Source of the DNA: Unio delphinus
Taxonomy: Eukaryota; Mollusca; Bivalvia; Unionida; Unionidae
Length of the DNA stretch: 64,000 nt
Assembly (NCBI GenBank): GCA_029339505.1
Contig: JAQISU010000025.1
Span: 4,348,501-4,412,500 of the forward strand
Direction of reading: 5' to 3'
Part shown: piece after piece, positions 12,821-24,513 of the stretch
Numbering within the stretch: position 1 is the first letter of the stretch
Layout: each line of letters begins with the position of its first letter
Notes under the pieces: model-generated
The model's input: only the letters and a program-made list of their open reading frames with translations
Database searches by the model: none
Told to the model about the DNA's origin: nothing
Position numbers and translations under genes: made by a program

Positions 12821-14269
12821 CGTATCCATTAAATTCCTAACCCCAGCAATCAACAAAACAGGACCCTAATACTTACCTATAAAAACACTAATAAGCCCCT
12901 TTAGGACAGGGAAAACAAGAAACGGCCAGGACCGGGGTGTGGAAACTGGGTTCAACAAGGAATACCTTTGACGTGTCGCTTAACGGCCCCGGATACTTCC
13001 GGCAGAGGTCCCTTGTTGTTGCATGGCCGCCGCGCCTCACGGACCGGTCGTGGGGAGGTGACTGGGTGTGGAAATGGACAATCCTTGACGTGTCGCTTAA
13101 CGGCCCGGGACATTTCCCGCAGGGACCCATGGCTACTACCTAGTAACTGAACCACATACCTGAACTAAACCAAGGGGCCAATACAAATATGGAAATAGGG
13201 TCCCAATCAAACAAAAAGGGGAACCAAGAACTAAAAACACAAAACAGGTCATAAAAACTTAAACAAATCACCAAATAAATCCCACCTAAAAAAAGGATAA
13301 GATGAAGCAAAAATACAAACATCATAGGCAGTAAGGATGTAGGACAACACTATACTTTCTCTTCTTTCCTCTTTAGACACTTTCCCTAGATACCTTCTCA
13401 TTAGGAGTACAACCAAGTGCACAGTGTTAAAAACATAAGTATCAACCACATCAAAAGCTTAATTAGAACCAACAGCTGCACCGAGAACGGAGCAACTTAA
13501 CCAGGTAGAGAAATATGATAGAGACCCCAAATCAAGAACATATAAGGTAGTCTAAAAATCCAAAGACTATCAGGTCCAGCGACACAAGGTCGCACATCAA
13601 ATAAAAATAGGGAAGAACATAATTTAGGTCCCGCAAAATTAGAACTTATAAGGTAGTCAAAAACCCAAGACTATCAGGGCCAGCAGCACAAGGCTGCAAA
13701 ACTAACTAAATTACCTAAGAAATATGGTTTACTTAGAACCCCAAATAGTATATATTAGGTGATCAAAGCCCAGATCATCAGGCCCAGCAACACAAGGTTG
13801 CACATACCAAACTACTACACCAATATACACATCGAACACCCAACATTATAAAACACTGTTGCATAAACGTTGTACACTCAAAAGCAGCACAGAGTATATA
13901 AATAGGGATAGGATACGTCCAAAGAAGCTGCCCTTGCCAGGCACTTCGCCTCGCCCACAAAAACCTGCCGCAGCAACTACACGTGCTTAACACGTCCTGA
14001 ACAACCAACCAGAAACAGTATGAATTAATATGAGTGTGTGCTGGAACTATTCCCACTCATATTGTATGTGGCCCTACAATCACACAGTAGTAGCTCAATA
14101 GCTACTCCGATGTGACGGCCCAAGTAAATAGTGTTCCATGAACACATAAATGCCTGCAGGGTGGCGGCTCCTTTCCCACCCTCAGGATAAAGTAAATAAC
14201 CGTCTTTTGACGGATAAAACAGTGATAAGAGCCCTCGGGACGAATCACTTTAAACGCATAATATCAATC
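12821..14269 (+). repeat. LINE copy 1 3' UTR with internal repeats
   Basis: 1.45 kb without coding sequence. Two direct repeats of about 42 bp beginning TTGACGTGTCGCTTAACGGC lie near 12966 and 13084. Three diverged units of about 107 bp, each containing a version of ATCAGGNCCAGCNRCACAAGG, lie near 13552, 13661 and 13765. The last 110 bp (about 14150-14260) match the end of copy 2 at about 21545-21655, which confirms the 3' terminus. Confidence 0.7.
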
Positions 14270-14395
14270 AGCTTCTTGTGGGTCGGTGGTTCTTAACTGG
14301 GGATTTCCCGGTATCTTGTTCCACCATTAATATTAATATTGGCGACATGTATATACCGATTGCTGAGAAATGGCGTTAAACCACACAACAACCAC
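14270..14395 (+). mobile_element. tRNA-derived SINE (family A), 3' half, split by the LINE
   Basis: Begins with the duplicated AGCTTCTTGTGG and continues through GGTCGGTGGTTCT to GAAATGGCGTTAAACC, the 3' tail shared by all family A copies here. It completes the SINE whose head is at 6514-6650. Confidence 0.85.
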
Positions 14396-14966
14396 TTATA
14401 CAGTGATAAAGGCAGTACTGATTATTTGATATAACTGCGAGTCAGCATCTTTGTTTGTTTTTTTTTTTTTGCTAACATGTTATCATTCTGAATATCGAAT
14501 ACTGCCTTTATTTGTGTAAGATATGTTTTTAAACAAATGAGATTACATATCAAAATGTATGTCTTTTTAAGGTTTTGGTTAATTATTTTAAAGTTAAACT
14601 TATATATATATATATATACATACATACATATATAATCATTAATGTTTTACCAACATGATTGAGCTATTGTCCAGTTACGTGGTAAAACAGTGTAGGGTAG
14701 GCGGCGACGGCGGGAGTGGCCAGATATATATTGTTTTAATCAAAAGGCCTTAACCAATTCAATTGGAGTCCTTGTGCAGGGTATTATCATTTAGTATCTT
14801 GCTCGCTTGTTGTGCTTTTCAGACTTTCAGGGTTCTTTTATCTTAAAGACGGCAAAGTGTTCAGCCTATACAAATGCTGGCATACGAACTACTAATGTGT
14901 TATCCATATTTTCATATTTTACTTTCAAAGGTTACTTCAGTAACTGCTCTTTGATTTTCTTTACAG
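14396..14966. other. Rest of intron 1
   Basis: AT-rich intron sequence with a T11 run near 14460 and a short TA/TACA tract near 14601-14630. It ends in the acceptor TTCTTTACAG before exon 2. Confidence 0.5.
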
Positions 14967-15202
14967 TTGGAAAACTAACCATAACAGAAAATCTCACATT
15001 AGAGGAGGTAACAGATCCGGAAAGCTTAAAAAGAGTAATATTCGGGGGAAGGTACAGGCCGCATGAATGCAAAGCGCGAGAACACGTGGCCATAATAATT
15101 CCTTATAGGGATCGGAAACACGACTTGGATGTACAAGTTAGATTACTTCACCAGGTTTTGCAAAGACAACAGTGTGATTATATGATATTCGTCGTGGAAA
15201 TG
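14967..15202 (+). CDS. Beta-1,4-galactosyltransferase-like protein, exon 2 (start of catalytic domain)
   Basis: The acceptor TTTACAG precedes 14967. Its split Val codon (G from exon 1, TT here) joins exons 1 and 2 in frame. The translation contains FGGRYRPHECKAREHVAIII followed by PYRDRKHDL and LLHQVLQRQQCDYMIFVVEM. These correspond to the conserved GG-x-Y-x-P-x-x-C, AIIIP(F/Y)R and LQRQ blocks at the start of the beta-4-GalT catalytic domain, where the UDP part of the donor sugar is bound. The exon ends after GAAATG at the donor GTAACT in phase 0. The LQRQQ(L/C)DY block is one of the most diagnostic parts of the family. Confidence 0.85.
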
Positions 15203-16203
15203 GTAACTACTACTACTACTTCGAGTAATCTTTAATTTTGTTCATAATGAAGACGACGAAAACCGATGTTTACAAAACATAAAAACACTTTTATTGGGGT
15301 TGGGGTGAGGTCTAAATTTATTTTCCTGACAATATAAGATCTCTTTTCTTGAGATCCTCTTGATTTTATGCTCAGCAAATGAAATGATTGTTTCCCGTTA
15401 GACAGCTATGGTTTACCTTTCGTGTAAATATTTATCCGTACATCGTCACAATGGTTTCTGAAACTAAGCTTTGCCAAGTATTTTGGATCAATCAGTCAAA
15501 TATAGCATGCAGTTTTGTATTTTAACAAAATATGGATAAATTAGATTGTTTTGGTTAAATGTCGGCATTTAGTTTTCTCATCATCCGAATATGTTCGTTT
15601 AACCACGACAATATGGGACTAATACATCTTCAAGTAGGATTTGTCTACTAGGTATTAATAATCTTATAGGGGCCTCGAGTGGCCGAGTGCAGTAAATACA
15701 AAATATACAACTTATATTTTTATTACTGTCACTCACTCATTATAAAATAATTATTGTATGCAAAGCAGCTATGATACCAACTTTGTATTTAAACTGTAAA
15801 CGGAAAGAAACTAATTGTCATAATTGGTCAAGAAAAGTTAAATATATGGTCACAAAGAGGTCGATTGTATACTAACTATCTTTTTGAAATGGCCAGGATT
15901 CTTATAAATATATGACGTAAAAAAGGAAAAAGATGTGTGTCTGTGTGTGTGTTAATCCGAACATATTCTTTTTAACAACATTACATCACATTCAAGATTG
16001 TGAAACATTAGAAAGTATTGTTTTAAATCGTATTACAAACTGTCATTGCAAAACTTAATTTAACAGATCGAGAAGAATATAACTTTATTTAGACCATTAT
16101 AATTCTATCATTTCGTTCCTTCTAAGTAATATTGTATGTATAGGTTGTCTGAATAAAATGAAAATAGATCATTTCACTTCTAACAATTCCTACATATATC
16201 ATT

Positions 16204-16237
<34 letters not shown>

Positions 16238-17691
16238 CACGCACACCTGGCATCCTTTCGCTCTCAACTTTTTTTCACTTATAAGACTTGTACTAATGCA
16301 TGTCAAGGGCATCCTTGAAAAACGTATTGTCGTAGACATGACAAGAAAAATAACAATTACAGCTGGATATAACACAGATCTGCAGATCTGGATATAACAC
16401 AGATCTGGATATAACACAGGTTTGACAGTACCTTAATACTATATCAAATATATGTTCGACGTAAAATAATATCTCCAAACTAAACAGCCAAATACTTTCT
16501 AACGAAGCCGAACATCTTACTAAATTAACCCACAACGCTACTATCTAAAGATGTATTCAGTATATTTTGCTGAATCGTCCGTAAATGATTTGACTTTAGG
16601 GATAGGAATCTGTTGAGAAATAATTTCAGAAAATTATCCAAGTTTTGTGAAAATGATTTTTTTATTTTTATGTGATTTTCTATTTGCGAGTACAACATCA
16701 CAGATCATGCTTCATATTTACTTATATATCGATTAAGTCATTTACCTTATCCTCTCATCCTTTTTAAATAGTATCACACTGTCGATAACGTCTTTATTCC
16801 ATCCGAATGAGACATTTTTTTAAAAAGCAAAATAAAGGTGTTGTCTTTGTATTGCTTGTTTTTAAAGCCTAAAGTACATACCGGAAATATTCTTGGACCG
16901 CTTTGTTCCATGCTGCCACGTTTCGGTTAAATTGAAAATTACTGTCTACGATCCCACATGTTCGAATTATACTCGCGTGTAATTTGAAAGTAAAGTTATG
17001 GGGTATATTCGTAGCTGAACGTTGTCAGTTTCCAAGTTGAAAAACCGTTCTCGTATCAGGATAATTACGTGTTATGCATGGTACATTTACAGATCAATGA
17101 CACGAAATGAAGTTTATTATCCGCGATTATATGCGATTAAGCCACAGAGAAAAGAGAAGGACGCAGGTCCCCATTTTTAATTCAGCAAACAGGTGCATTA
17201 TCAACATCAGAATAATTATTCAATTATGGCTGGACCACATTTTGCCAAATAGTTTCCCTGGCGTCGGTGGTTTTTATTGCATTTTCCGGATTCTTCATCC
17301 GCCAGTTATAATGGCCGCCATTTATAATCATGTCCAGAAATATGGTATTTACACCCACAACAACAATATCAATTCTCGTTTTAACAAACTGAAAAGTCTA
17401 AAGGAGATACGAATGTAGAATATGCTATGCAACATTTGATACATCTTCACAATTGTTATGTCTCCACCAGACTTGATACGGGAGGCGTTTAACAGCATAA
17501 CAGTTAAATATGTCTGCACGGAAAAGTCCAAAGAGTCTATAATTATGTTTCGAAAGGGACATAACTAACATAAAATTTACCTACGTACGTATGTATGTAT
17601 ACATGCCAGTCGTTATGCGTGGTTGTGTTTAAAAATATATGGTTGCTTATTTGTCTTCATTATGTTTATACGTATCTTTCTTTTATTCCAG
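15203..17691. other. Intron 2 of the galactosyltransferase gene
   Basis: 2.5 kb, AT-rich, without a gene. A SINE family A head fragment of about 23 bp lies at 15668-15690, a (CA)n tract at 16205-16232, and a short tandem repeat of ATCTGGATATAACACAG-type units at about 16363-16420. Confidence 0.6.
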
Positions 17692-17882
17692 GCATTACCG
17701 ACAGCTTTTAATAAGGGTCTAATAAATAATGCTGGTTTTACAACAGCCATGATGATCAATAACTTTTCATGTGTCATTTTCCAAGATGTGGATGCTTTCA
17801 TGATGGATGATCGTAATCTGTACCGGTGTGGATCAAATCCCCGTCATTACCTCGCGTACAGCACAAAATACGGAGAAAAGGG
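17692..17882 (+). CDS. Beta-1,4-galactosyltransferase-like protein, exon 3 (metal-binding core)
   Basis: The acceptor TTTTATTCCAG ends at 17691. The translation has FNKGLINNAGFTTAM, then FQDVDAFMMDDRNLYRC and PRHYLAYSTKYGEKG. DVD is the divalent-metal (Mn) binding motif of beta-4-GalTs, and DDRNLY-x-C is the invariant block after it. The donor GTGAGT starts at 17883 in phase 2, which joins exon 4 in frame. A (TA)n tract begins two bases into the intron, and two partial copies of this exon's end follow it (see 17949-18077). Confidence 0.88.
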
Positions 17883-17885
17883 GTG

Positions 17886-17886
17886 A

Positions 17887-17948
<62 letters not shown>
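17886..17948. repeat. (TA)n microsatellite abutting the exon 3 donor
   Basis: About 62 bp of TA begins immediately after GTGAG of the donor. Confidence 0.95.
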
Positions 17949-17950
<2 letters not shown>

Positions 17951-18077
17951 TAATCTATACCGGTTTGGATCAGATCCCCGTCTTTACCTCACGTACAGTT
18001 CAAAATACGGAGATATGGGGTGAGTGTGTACATCCCCGTCCTTACCTCGCGTACAGCACAAAATGCGGAGATAAGGG
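17949..18077 (+). pseudogene. Two partial tandem duplicates of the exon 3 end, each with a donor
   Basis: 17949-18019 reads as a near copy of the last 23 codons of exon 3 (RNLYRFGSDPRLYLTYSSKY) and ends in GGTGAGT. 18032-18077 repeats only the last 15 or so codons (PRPYLAYSTKCG) and again ends in GGTGAGT. Neither has its own acceptor, so they are probably intronic debris from unequal duplication. Their splice donors could still compete with the true one. Confidence 0.8.
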
Positions 18078-18091
18078 GTGAGTGAATGTGC

Positions 18092-18095
<4 letters not shown>

Positions 18096-18160
<65 letters not shown>
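18096..18160. repeat. (GA)n microsatellite
   Basis: About 64 bp of GA just upstream of the truncated LINE copy 2. Confidence 0.95.
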
Positions 18161-18163
<3 letters not shown>

Positions 18164-18189
18164 TTATTATCGGTATACCGGTTGACAAT

Positions 18190-21100
18190 AGTGGACTATG
18201 GAGAGCAGGAAACCCCTCCAACCGCCAAAATATGGCTGAACTTCAAACCGGCTTAAATAACATAGGAAAATGGGCTGATAAATGAGGCTTTAAACTATCG
18301 CACCAAAAAACGGTAGCTGTACTTATCACCCCACGTAAGAAATTCAAACAATATCCCAAATTAACAATACAAAATAAAGAAATAATATTCGTAAAAGTAG
18401 CTAAATTTCTGGGTATGTACTTTGATGAACACCTAAACCTAGCATGGGCGTATCATATAGATGAACTAGTTACAAGATGCAACTAGAACTTAAAATCTAT
18501 TTAGAAGCCTCAAAGGCACTCAGTGGGGTGCCAACCAAGAAACTATTGTAACACTGTATAGGGCATTAATAAGATCTAAACTTGACTATGGCTGCCAAAT
18601 ATACACCACGTCATCCAAACGTCACTTAGACAAACTAAATAAAATACAGAGAAAAGCCCTACTCATTGTTACCGGCTCACTGCCATCAACCTCGACAGCC
18701 GAGCTACAGGTTTTAACAGGGGAACTGCCATTACATCTTAGAAGGCAGGAACTCATCTTAAAATATGCAGCCTGACTGTCGACCCATAACAAAACGCACC
18801 CCACGTACCTGGCTATCAACAACTGCAATACCCCCTTTAGAAAAGCTCTCAAAAGCACCACCTCTTTGGGAAAACTAGTTCATGAATTCAGAACTAAAGT
18901 TCCAATAGACATATTCCAAGTAGAAAACAACATAACGTACGACAAAGAACCTTGAAGCAACGTACGAACGAACGCAAATATCTCCCTATCAGATAAAGGA
19001 AACAAGGTAAAGCAACAAAACTATTTAAAAACATTAGCATTAGAAATAATAAATAATCAATATCAAAATTTTACAAAAATTAACACGGGTGGCTAAAAGA
19101 TAATAAATCTTTTCAAAACAGCTGCTGCAATGGTCATACCAGAATATAATATTCAAATGGGCAGACGTCAACCCGACCACTGTCCATTTATACAGCTGAA
19201 TTTTGGGCCATCCTAAAACCATTAAAGTGGATTGAGGAAAATAAACTATATAAGACTGTGATTATTAACGACTCGCTAAGCGTCCTAACCTCAACCCAAA
19301 GTAAAACCACAAAATCTAGAGAAAAGTTCTTAAAACAAATTAACCTAATACTGAAAACCCTAAATTCAAATAAACTTGTAGTAGAATTTATTTGGATTCC
19401 ATCCCACATTGACATCAAAGGTAATGAGTTGGCAGACCAACTTGCTAAAAACAAACTCGACGAACATAATTACATGCCACTTAAATATAGCCAAACTGAA
19501 CTATATAGTTTAATTAACACAATGACTAATCAAAAATGTCAAACCGATTGGGACATAAATAAACAAGGGGGAATATTACACAACATCATTAAGGAAGTTA
19601 GTAGAGTAATAGAACCACCCAGGTGAACGGGTTATGAACAATCGAAAATAAATAGAATAATAATAGGAAAAACCAAACTGGCAAACAGCTTTGTAAAATA
19701 CATAGGACCCTTTCTACATAACATTAATTGCCACAATTGTAATACCCCAGCATATTTACACCATATCTTCAACAATTATACAAAAACCAAAAACGAAAGG
19801 GACATATTTAGATCCAAACATCAAAACATAGCCGCACCAAGTACATGCCCAGAAGTAATCCAGTTAACTAACACCAACCCTCAAGGAACATTCAAAAATA
19901 TAATTGAACTGCTTAAAACAACAGGGCTAATTGAAAAAAATATAGAAATATCGCCTAAACAAGGAACAATATGTAGCCCCCACAATGAGGTCACATGGGT
20001 TCATTCACCAGTCATTTTGCGGGCTATTAAAACACCTAAATAACATACTAATTCTAAAATTTATAACATCCTTAAGAAGTAAATTGTAGCCCCACAATGA
20101 GGTCACATGGGTGCATTGACCAATCATTTGACGGCCTACTAAAACACATAAATAACATACTAATTCTGAAATTTATAACAAACTTACGAAGTAAATTGTA
20201 GCCCCACAATGTGGTCATATGGGTTTATAGACCAATCCTTTGACGGGCTACTAAAATACCTAAATAACATACTAATTCTGAACTTTATAACAACCTTAAG
20301 AAGTGAATTGTAGCTCCACAATGAGGTCACATGGGTTCATAGACCAATTATTTGACGGGCTACACACTTAAAACAGCCAAATAGAATTAGATGAAGCATC
20401 AGGGATAACAAAAGATATAGAAATAAACATTGAAGCATTTAAGAAAATAACATCAGGTACAAAAACAAAAGGGTGGACAATGGATACCATCATCTATGAA
20501 TTAACACTCCTCTCTATTTATTTCTAATTTTTTTCCATACACATAAAACACCAAGACCGTCAGACCCAGCGGCGCAATGCTGCATCCAAATACCAGTAGG
20601 TCAGTATTCTCCTAAAACTAAATCAGAAATACAAGGTGGTATCGAACCTCCAACCATCAGGAATGCGGGACTAGTACATCCGCATTAATAGGCTGTCACA
20701 TGGGACTGTTTACACTTCTGTAACAACAGCATAGAGTATTTCCAAATTGATAGGGACGAGTTTAGATCTAGATACAAAGAAGAGAGGAGGACACCGGTGC
20801 TGACAATCAAGATGAAGGGAGGCCCAAGGAACAATAGACGACAGGAGGACACCGGAGAAAACAAACCAGAATGAGGGAAGACTGGTTACCATTACGTAAC
20901 CCTCCATCAAAAAGCCCTTCTAAGGGCTATTGCCATTTAGCCATTACAGAGCTCTCATTTGGTACGAAAGCTCTATTTGACAAGTTCTTTCGAGAAACCT
21001 AACTTGATCAATTTCGAACACCGCCAATCAAAATTCACAATCCATATAACCTAACAGTGACCAGCCTACATATGTCGCACATTCTAGAATTAAAATTGTT

Positions 21101-21660
21101 AGGGACTTACAATACGTACACTGGTTACTAGAAACATTGGTATGTTAGGAGTTTAATAAAATCTTCAACTACACAAAATTGGATTTAATTACACAGGTGG
21201 CTTACACATTATTGGTATATTTTCCGTCCATTAGTGAAACTGGACCTGATTTGAAATAAGTATGGCTAGGGCGTTTCAAGACTGTCGACATACATGGGCT
21301 GGCTTATCGGATCTTTTCCTCCTTTCTCGCGACCAGAAATCCTCAACATGACGAGGCGTGAAAACCATTTTTTACCAGTCATTATTTGGTGCCATTGCAC
21401 CTCTAGTACACTCCTTCCAATTGGTTGATAGGGTTGAGTGCGTGTTTGATCCATTCCCACTCACCCAGGTCCTACATTCATCTCGATAGTCCCTCAATAG
21501 GGGCGCGACATGACGACCAAATTAAACAGCACACTATGTATGCATAAATGCCCATGGGGATGTGGCACCTTTCCTTACCCCACGGGTAAAAATTAAATAA
21601 CCTTCTTTTGAAAGTTAAAACAGTGAGTAATGACCTTTCGTGGCCGGGTCACTTTAATTT
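18190..21660 (+). mobile_element. 5'-truncated LINE copy 2, related to copy 1
   Basis: Starts inside the reverse transcriptase just after the FADD box (GLWRAGNPSN is readable) and runs through thumb, RNase H and 3' UTR. Several in-frame stops occur, for example after KWADK near 18284, and frames change. The best surviving piece, 19258-19626, covers RNase H from INDSLSVL to the WIPSHIDIKGNELADQLAKN block. The 3' end (about 21545-21655) matches that of copy 1. Divergence from copy 1 is large, so this is an older or separate subfamily. I could not define a target-site duplication. Confidence 0.8.
19972..20364 (+). repeat. 112-bp tandem repeat in LINE copy 2 3' UTR (3.5 units)
   Basis: Units start near 19972, 20085, 20197 and 20309, each opening TGTAGCCCC(C)ACAATGAGGTC or a close variant and containing ACGGGCTACTAAAACAC-like sequence. 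The last unit is truncated. Copy 1 lacks this array. Confidence 0.85.
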
Positions 21661-21869
21661 ATCATTCATTCATTCGTATTTTCATTAGCAATAGCCATTT
21701 TTTTTTAGCTATGCCGTCTAGCCATGTCTGCATATTTGTCCCATGTAGCACTGGCATTACCAGGGACACGTATATGCCGTAATCGTTATACGAACTGACA
21801 GTCGTTGATTTCATCTGTTGTGGTCGTAATTGATGCATTGAAACTAACAGTTGTTGCATGTCAATGGAA

Positions 21870-21900
<31 letters not shown>

Positions 21901-22000
21901 GCACGAGTCAGCCATTCAAGTCCATTCTTCCATTAGGAGATATTTGATCTGGCTAACAAACTGTGATATGAATGCAAATTTATCACTATCTTTACCTAGA
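21661..22000. other. Intron sequence with a T-tract
   Basis: AT-rich DNA with a T28 run near 21872-21900; no gene seen. Confidence 0.5.
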
Positions 22001-22247
22001 GGGGTTCGAGGCCAAGTGGTATAAAGCTCTGTCCATTACGGATTACTGCCATCTCACCTCAGTCTGCGTGGGTTCGAATCTATGATTCGGCTAATGTAGT
22101 TTTTTTGAAAAAGCTTTGCCAGTAGCTTCTCGTGGTTATTACCGGGGGTTTTCCTGTGTTCTTCGTCCACCAATAATACTGGCCGCCATGTATAGCCTAT
22201 TGTATGCTGAAAAATGGCGTTAAACCCTACAACAATAATAACAACAA
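22001..22247 (+). mobile_element. tRNA-derived SINE, family A
   Basis: Full-length by comparison. The tRNA-like head GAGGCCAAGTGGTATAAAGC starts near 22008, a B-box-like GGTTCGAATC lies near 22071, and the tail TGGCGTTAAACCCTACAACA ends in an AACAAT-rich simple repeat. Confidence 0.8.
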
Positions 22248-23170
22248 TCTTCACCTAGCGTTTCTTTGCTTCGATCAATCCAGATTAAGATGCAGCTTGC
22301 TTTCACTTCATTGAGTTGTCATTCATCGGTTACGAGAGTTTCGCTCAGAGACGCTGTTTGGACTTTGAACTTGCCAGTTTTGTCAGCTAGATCTGGTATT
22401 TACTCTGATCTAACGTGTATTGTATTATCAATAGTGTGCGTAGATTATTCAAGGAACATATGATTATACTGATAATTGTGCTATATTTTGTCTGAAATTC
22501 AATTCATTTTGAACAAACGTATATGACACATTCTTTTCTTTCATACGATAAGTGGAAGGTTCAGTGACCTTTCCTAGACGCAGTTAAACTGTGCATTCGT
22601 GTAGCTTTTTCCTCTTTAATTTGGAAACTATAGTATGCTCAAACACCGGAAGATAATGCAGCGGCATGCGCATCGCATAGAATATCAGTGTTTAAATAAG
22701 TACAAACATAGCACGAGGCACACATTATTTTTCATGTAAACCCTTCTGACCAGAACCTACTGAAATGGAATGAAAGGGCAAATCTGACCGATACTGTATC
22801 AGTATCGGCAGTCACCTGCTGTCCATCTGACATAGGTAACAGTTAGCGTTCAGTGTTAGGTGAGATATCTTTCATGACCGAAAAACAATAACTACACATA
22901 CTCGCAATGCATCATGACCCGTTCTCTGTTATAGCGGACATCAATGTCAGTTTAATGAAACTCCATGAAGGATTTGATTGGACATCATCCATCAACTACC
23001 CTGTAATTCCTGACATTGTTGACGTTGAAAGCGAACAGTTTTTGCAGATAACTGGATTTGTTCTGTACACGTTCCTATGGCGTGATAAAATTGTTAAGAA
23101 GTGCTACAATATTAGAAAAACGAGGGTCACCATAACATAAATTTCACGTTCCATTAGATATTGTGCTTAT
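22248..23170. other. Intron 3 sequence without a recognised feature
   Basis: No convincing gene. A 77-codon frame at 22907-23140 begins MHHDPFSVIADINVSLMKLH and has mixed composition, but lies in an intron and has no family I recognise. Confidence 0.4.
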
Positions 23171-23359
23171 GCTTTATGTGTTATATGCTTTATGTGTTAT
23201 ATGCTTTATGTGTTATATGCTTTATGTGTTATATGCTTTATGTGTTATAAGCTTTATGTGTTATATGCTTTATGTGTTATATGCTTTATGTGTTATATGC
23301 TTTATGTGTTATATGCTTTATGTGTTATATGCTTTATGTGTTATATGCTTTATGTGTTA
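23171..23359. repeat. 16-bp minisatellite, about 12 units
   Basis: Unit GCTTTATGTGTTATAT repeated head to tail with very few changes. Because 16 is not a multiple of 3, all frames stay open and give a repeating Cys/Met/Tyr/Leu peptide that is not a gene. Confidence 0.95.
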
Positions 23360-23526
23360 AGAGACCCTACTTATTCTAAGCTAAAATAATTCATGTATTC
23401 AGAAGCATACGGGCGTTGTGTCTGTCGCTTTGCGTGATGCATGCACGTTGTACAAATGTATGCAAGTGGTTTAGAATCGCACAAGCACAATAAACATATG
23501 CTTTGTAAGATTTGCAGTTGCAGTAA

Positions 23527-23756
23527 GGTTCAACGCCATTATTCAGAACAAGATAGGTTATACATGGTTGCCAGTATTATTGGATGGAGGAAGAACCCGG
23601 GAAAACCCCCGAAAATAACCACCGACCCCCGAGAAACTATTGGCAAGCTTTCTCGCATAACTACATTTGCCGAATCTTAGACTCGAACACACGCAGAGGT
23701 GAGATGGCAGTGATCCGTAACGGAGAGCGCTTTAGACCACTCGGCCACTCTGGGCC
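23527..23756 (-). mobile_element. tRNA-derived SINE, family A, minus orientation
   Basis: Reverse-complement copy: tail AACGCCATTATTCAG at the left, tRNA-like head (GACCACTCGGCCACTCTGGG) at the right. Confidence 0.8.
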
Positions 23757-23986
23757 AAGCTTTGTACAATAGAAGACAAATGATTACATTGCTTTAAAAC
23801 GGGATGAAAGGTGATATAAATCAAAATTTGTTATTCAATATATAATCCATAAAAAGGATAAATATTCTTACTAGCAAATAAATATCATGTCAATGTGGCC
23901 TCATATTCGCTAGCAAATGCTACTAGTTGCATGCCGGGAGGCTTTGCCGCTCCTTTTATCTCATAGTGATAATGAATTCATTTCAG

Positions 23987-24109
23987 ATTGCCTTATCATG
24001 ACCTATATGGTGGAGTGGTTGGATTTACCCCAGACCAGTTTAAAAAGGTCAACGGTTTCTCCAATTTATACTTTGGTTGGGGCGAGGAGGACAATGATCT
24101 TACAATCAG
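23987..24109 (+). CDS. Beta-1,4-galactosyltransferase-like protein, exon 4 (acceptor-binding loop)
   Basis: The acceptor TTCATTTCAG ends at 23986. The translation reads LPYHDLYGGVVGFTPDQFKK, then VNGFSNLYFGWGEEDNDLTIR. These correspond to LPY..(Y/F)GGV, (T)xxQFxKxNGFxNxYWGWGxEDDD of the beta-4-GalT family; the W in YWGWG is F here (YFGWG). The GWGxED block binds the acceptor sugar and supplies the catalytic acid region. The donor follows CAATCAG|GTTTGT. No later exon (the DGLxxLxY end of the protein) was seen before the virus-like elements. The gene may continue beyond the window or be truncated. Confidence 0.85.
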
Positions 24110-24340
24110 GTTTGTGACTCATCACTTTTCTTTTCTTGTGTTAAGACAAACTGCCTCACTGCATACATTGTGGTTTGTGTTGCAATTGCTTCCACAACCC
24201 CACTACTACTTCAGCTAATGAAACTGCTACTACAATTGAGGCAACAGCTGCTACTGAATATAAAACTGCCTGTTGTCACCACCACCACAACTACTACTTA
24301 TACTACCATTTGTCCTACTACTACTTCTGCTACTTCTACC

Positions 24341-24513
24341 CCGAATGGGAAAGTGGTATAAAGCGCTCTCCGTTACGGATAACTACCATCTCACCTCTGT
24401 CTGCGTTGGTTCGAGTGTCAGATTCGGCTAATGTAAGTATGTGAGAAAGCATGCCAATCTCGTGGGTTGGTTGTGTTTTCTCGGGGTTTTGCCGATTTCT
24501 TTCTCCACCATCC
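24341..24513 (+). mobile_element. tRNA-derived SINE, family A, 3'-truncated
   Basis: Head CCGAATGGGAAAGTGGTATA, then AAGCGCTCTCCGTTACGGAT and GGTTCGAGTGTCAGATTCGG. It stops around TCTCCACCATCC, before the ATGGCGTTAAAC tail. A tail fragment of family B (CTGCCTCACTGCATACATTG) lies separately at 24150-24169. Confidence 0.75.

Larger units (their letters stand above)
6651..14269 (+). mobile_element. Near full-length RNase H-bearing LINE (I/LOA-type), copy 1
   Basis: A 7.6-kb two-ORF non-LTR retrotransposon. Its limits are set by a perfect 12-bp target-site duplication, AGCTTCTTGTGG, at 6639-6650 and 14270-14281. The same motif is continuous in intact SINE copies, so the insertion point is direct evidence. 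It has a 5' UTR (6651-7248), an ORF1 with zinc knuckles, an ORF2 with endonuclease, reverse transcriptase and RNase H, and a long repeat-bearing 3' UTR. The 3' end lacks a poly-A tail and ends in an irregular AT-rich tail. The layout with RNase H after RT fits the I/LOA/jockey-related group; the exact clade is not assigned. Both ORFs are interrupted by frameshifts at homopolymers. Confidence 0.85.

Noticed and set aside
12888..13155. GC-rich overlapping frames on both strands in the LINE 3' UTR
   Set aside because: They follow from the internal GC-rich direct repeats; no domain or conservation in copy 2.
23163..23389. Regular repeat array that might look like a CRISPR
   Set aside because: The 16-bp units are contiguous, with no unique spacers, and this is eukaryotic DNA.
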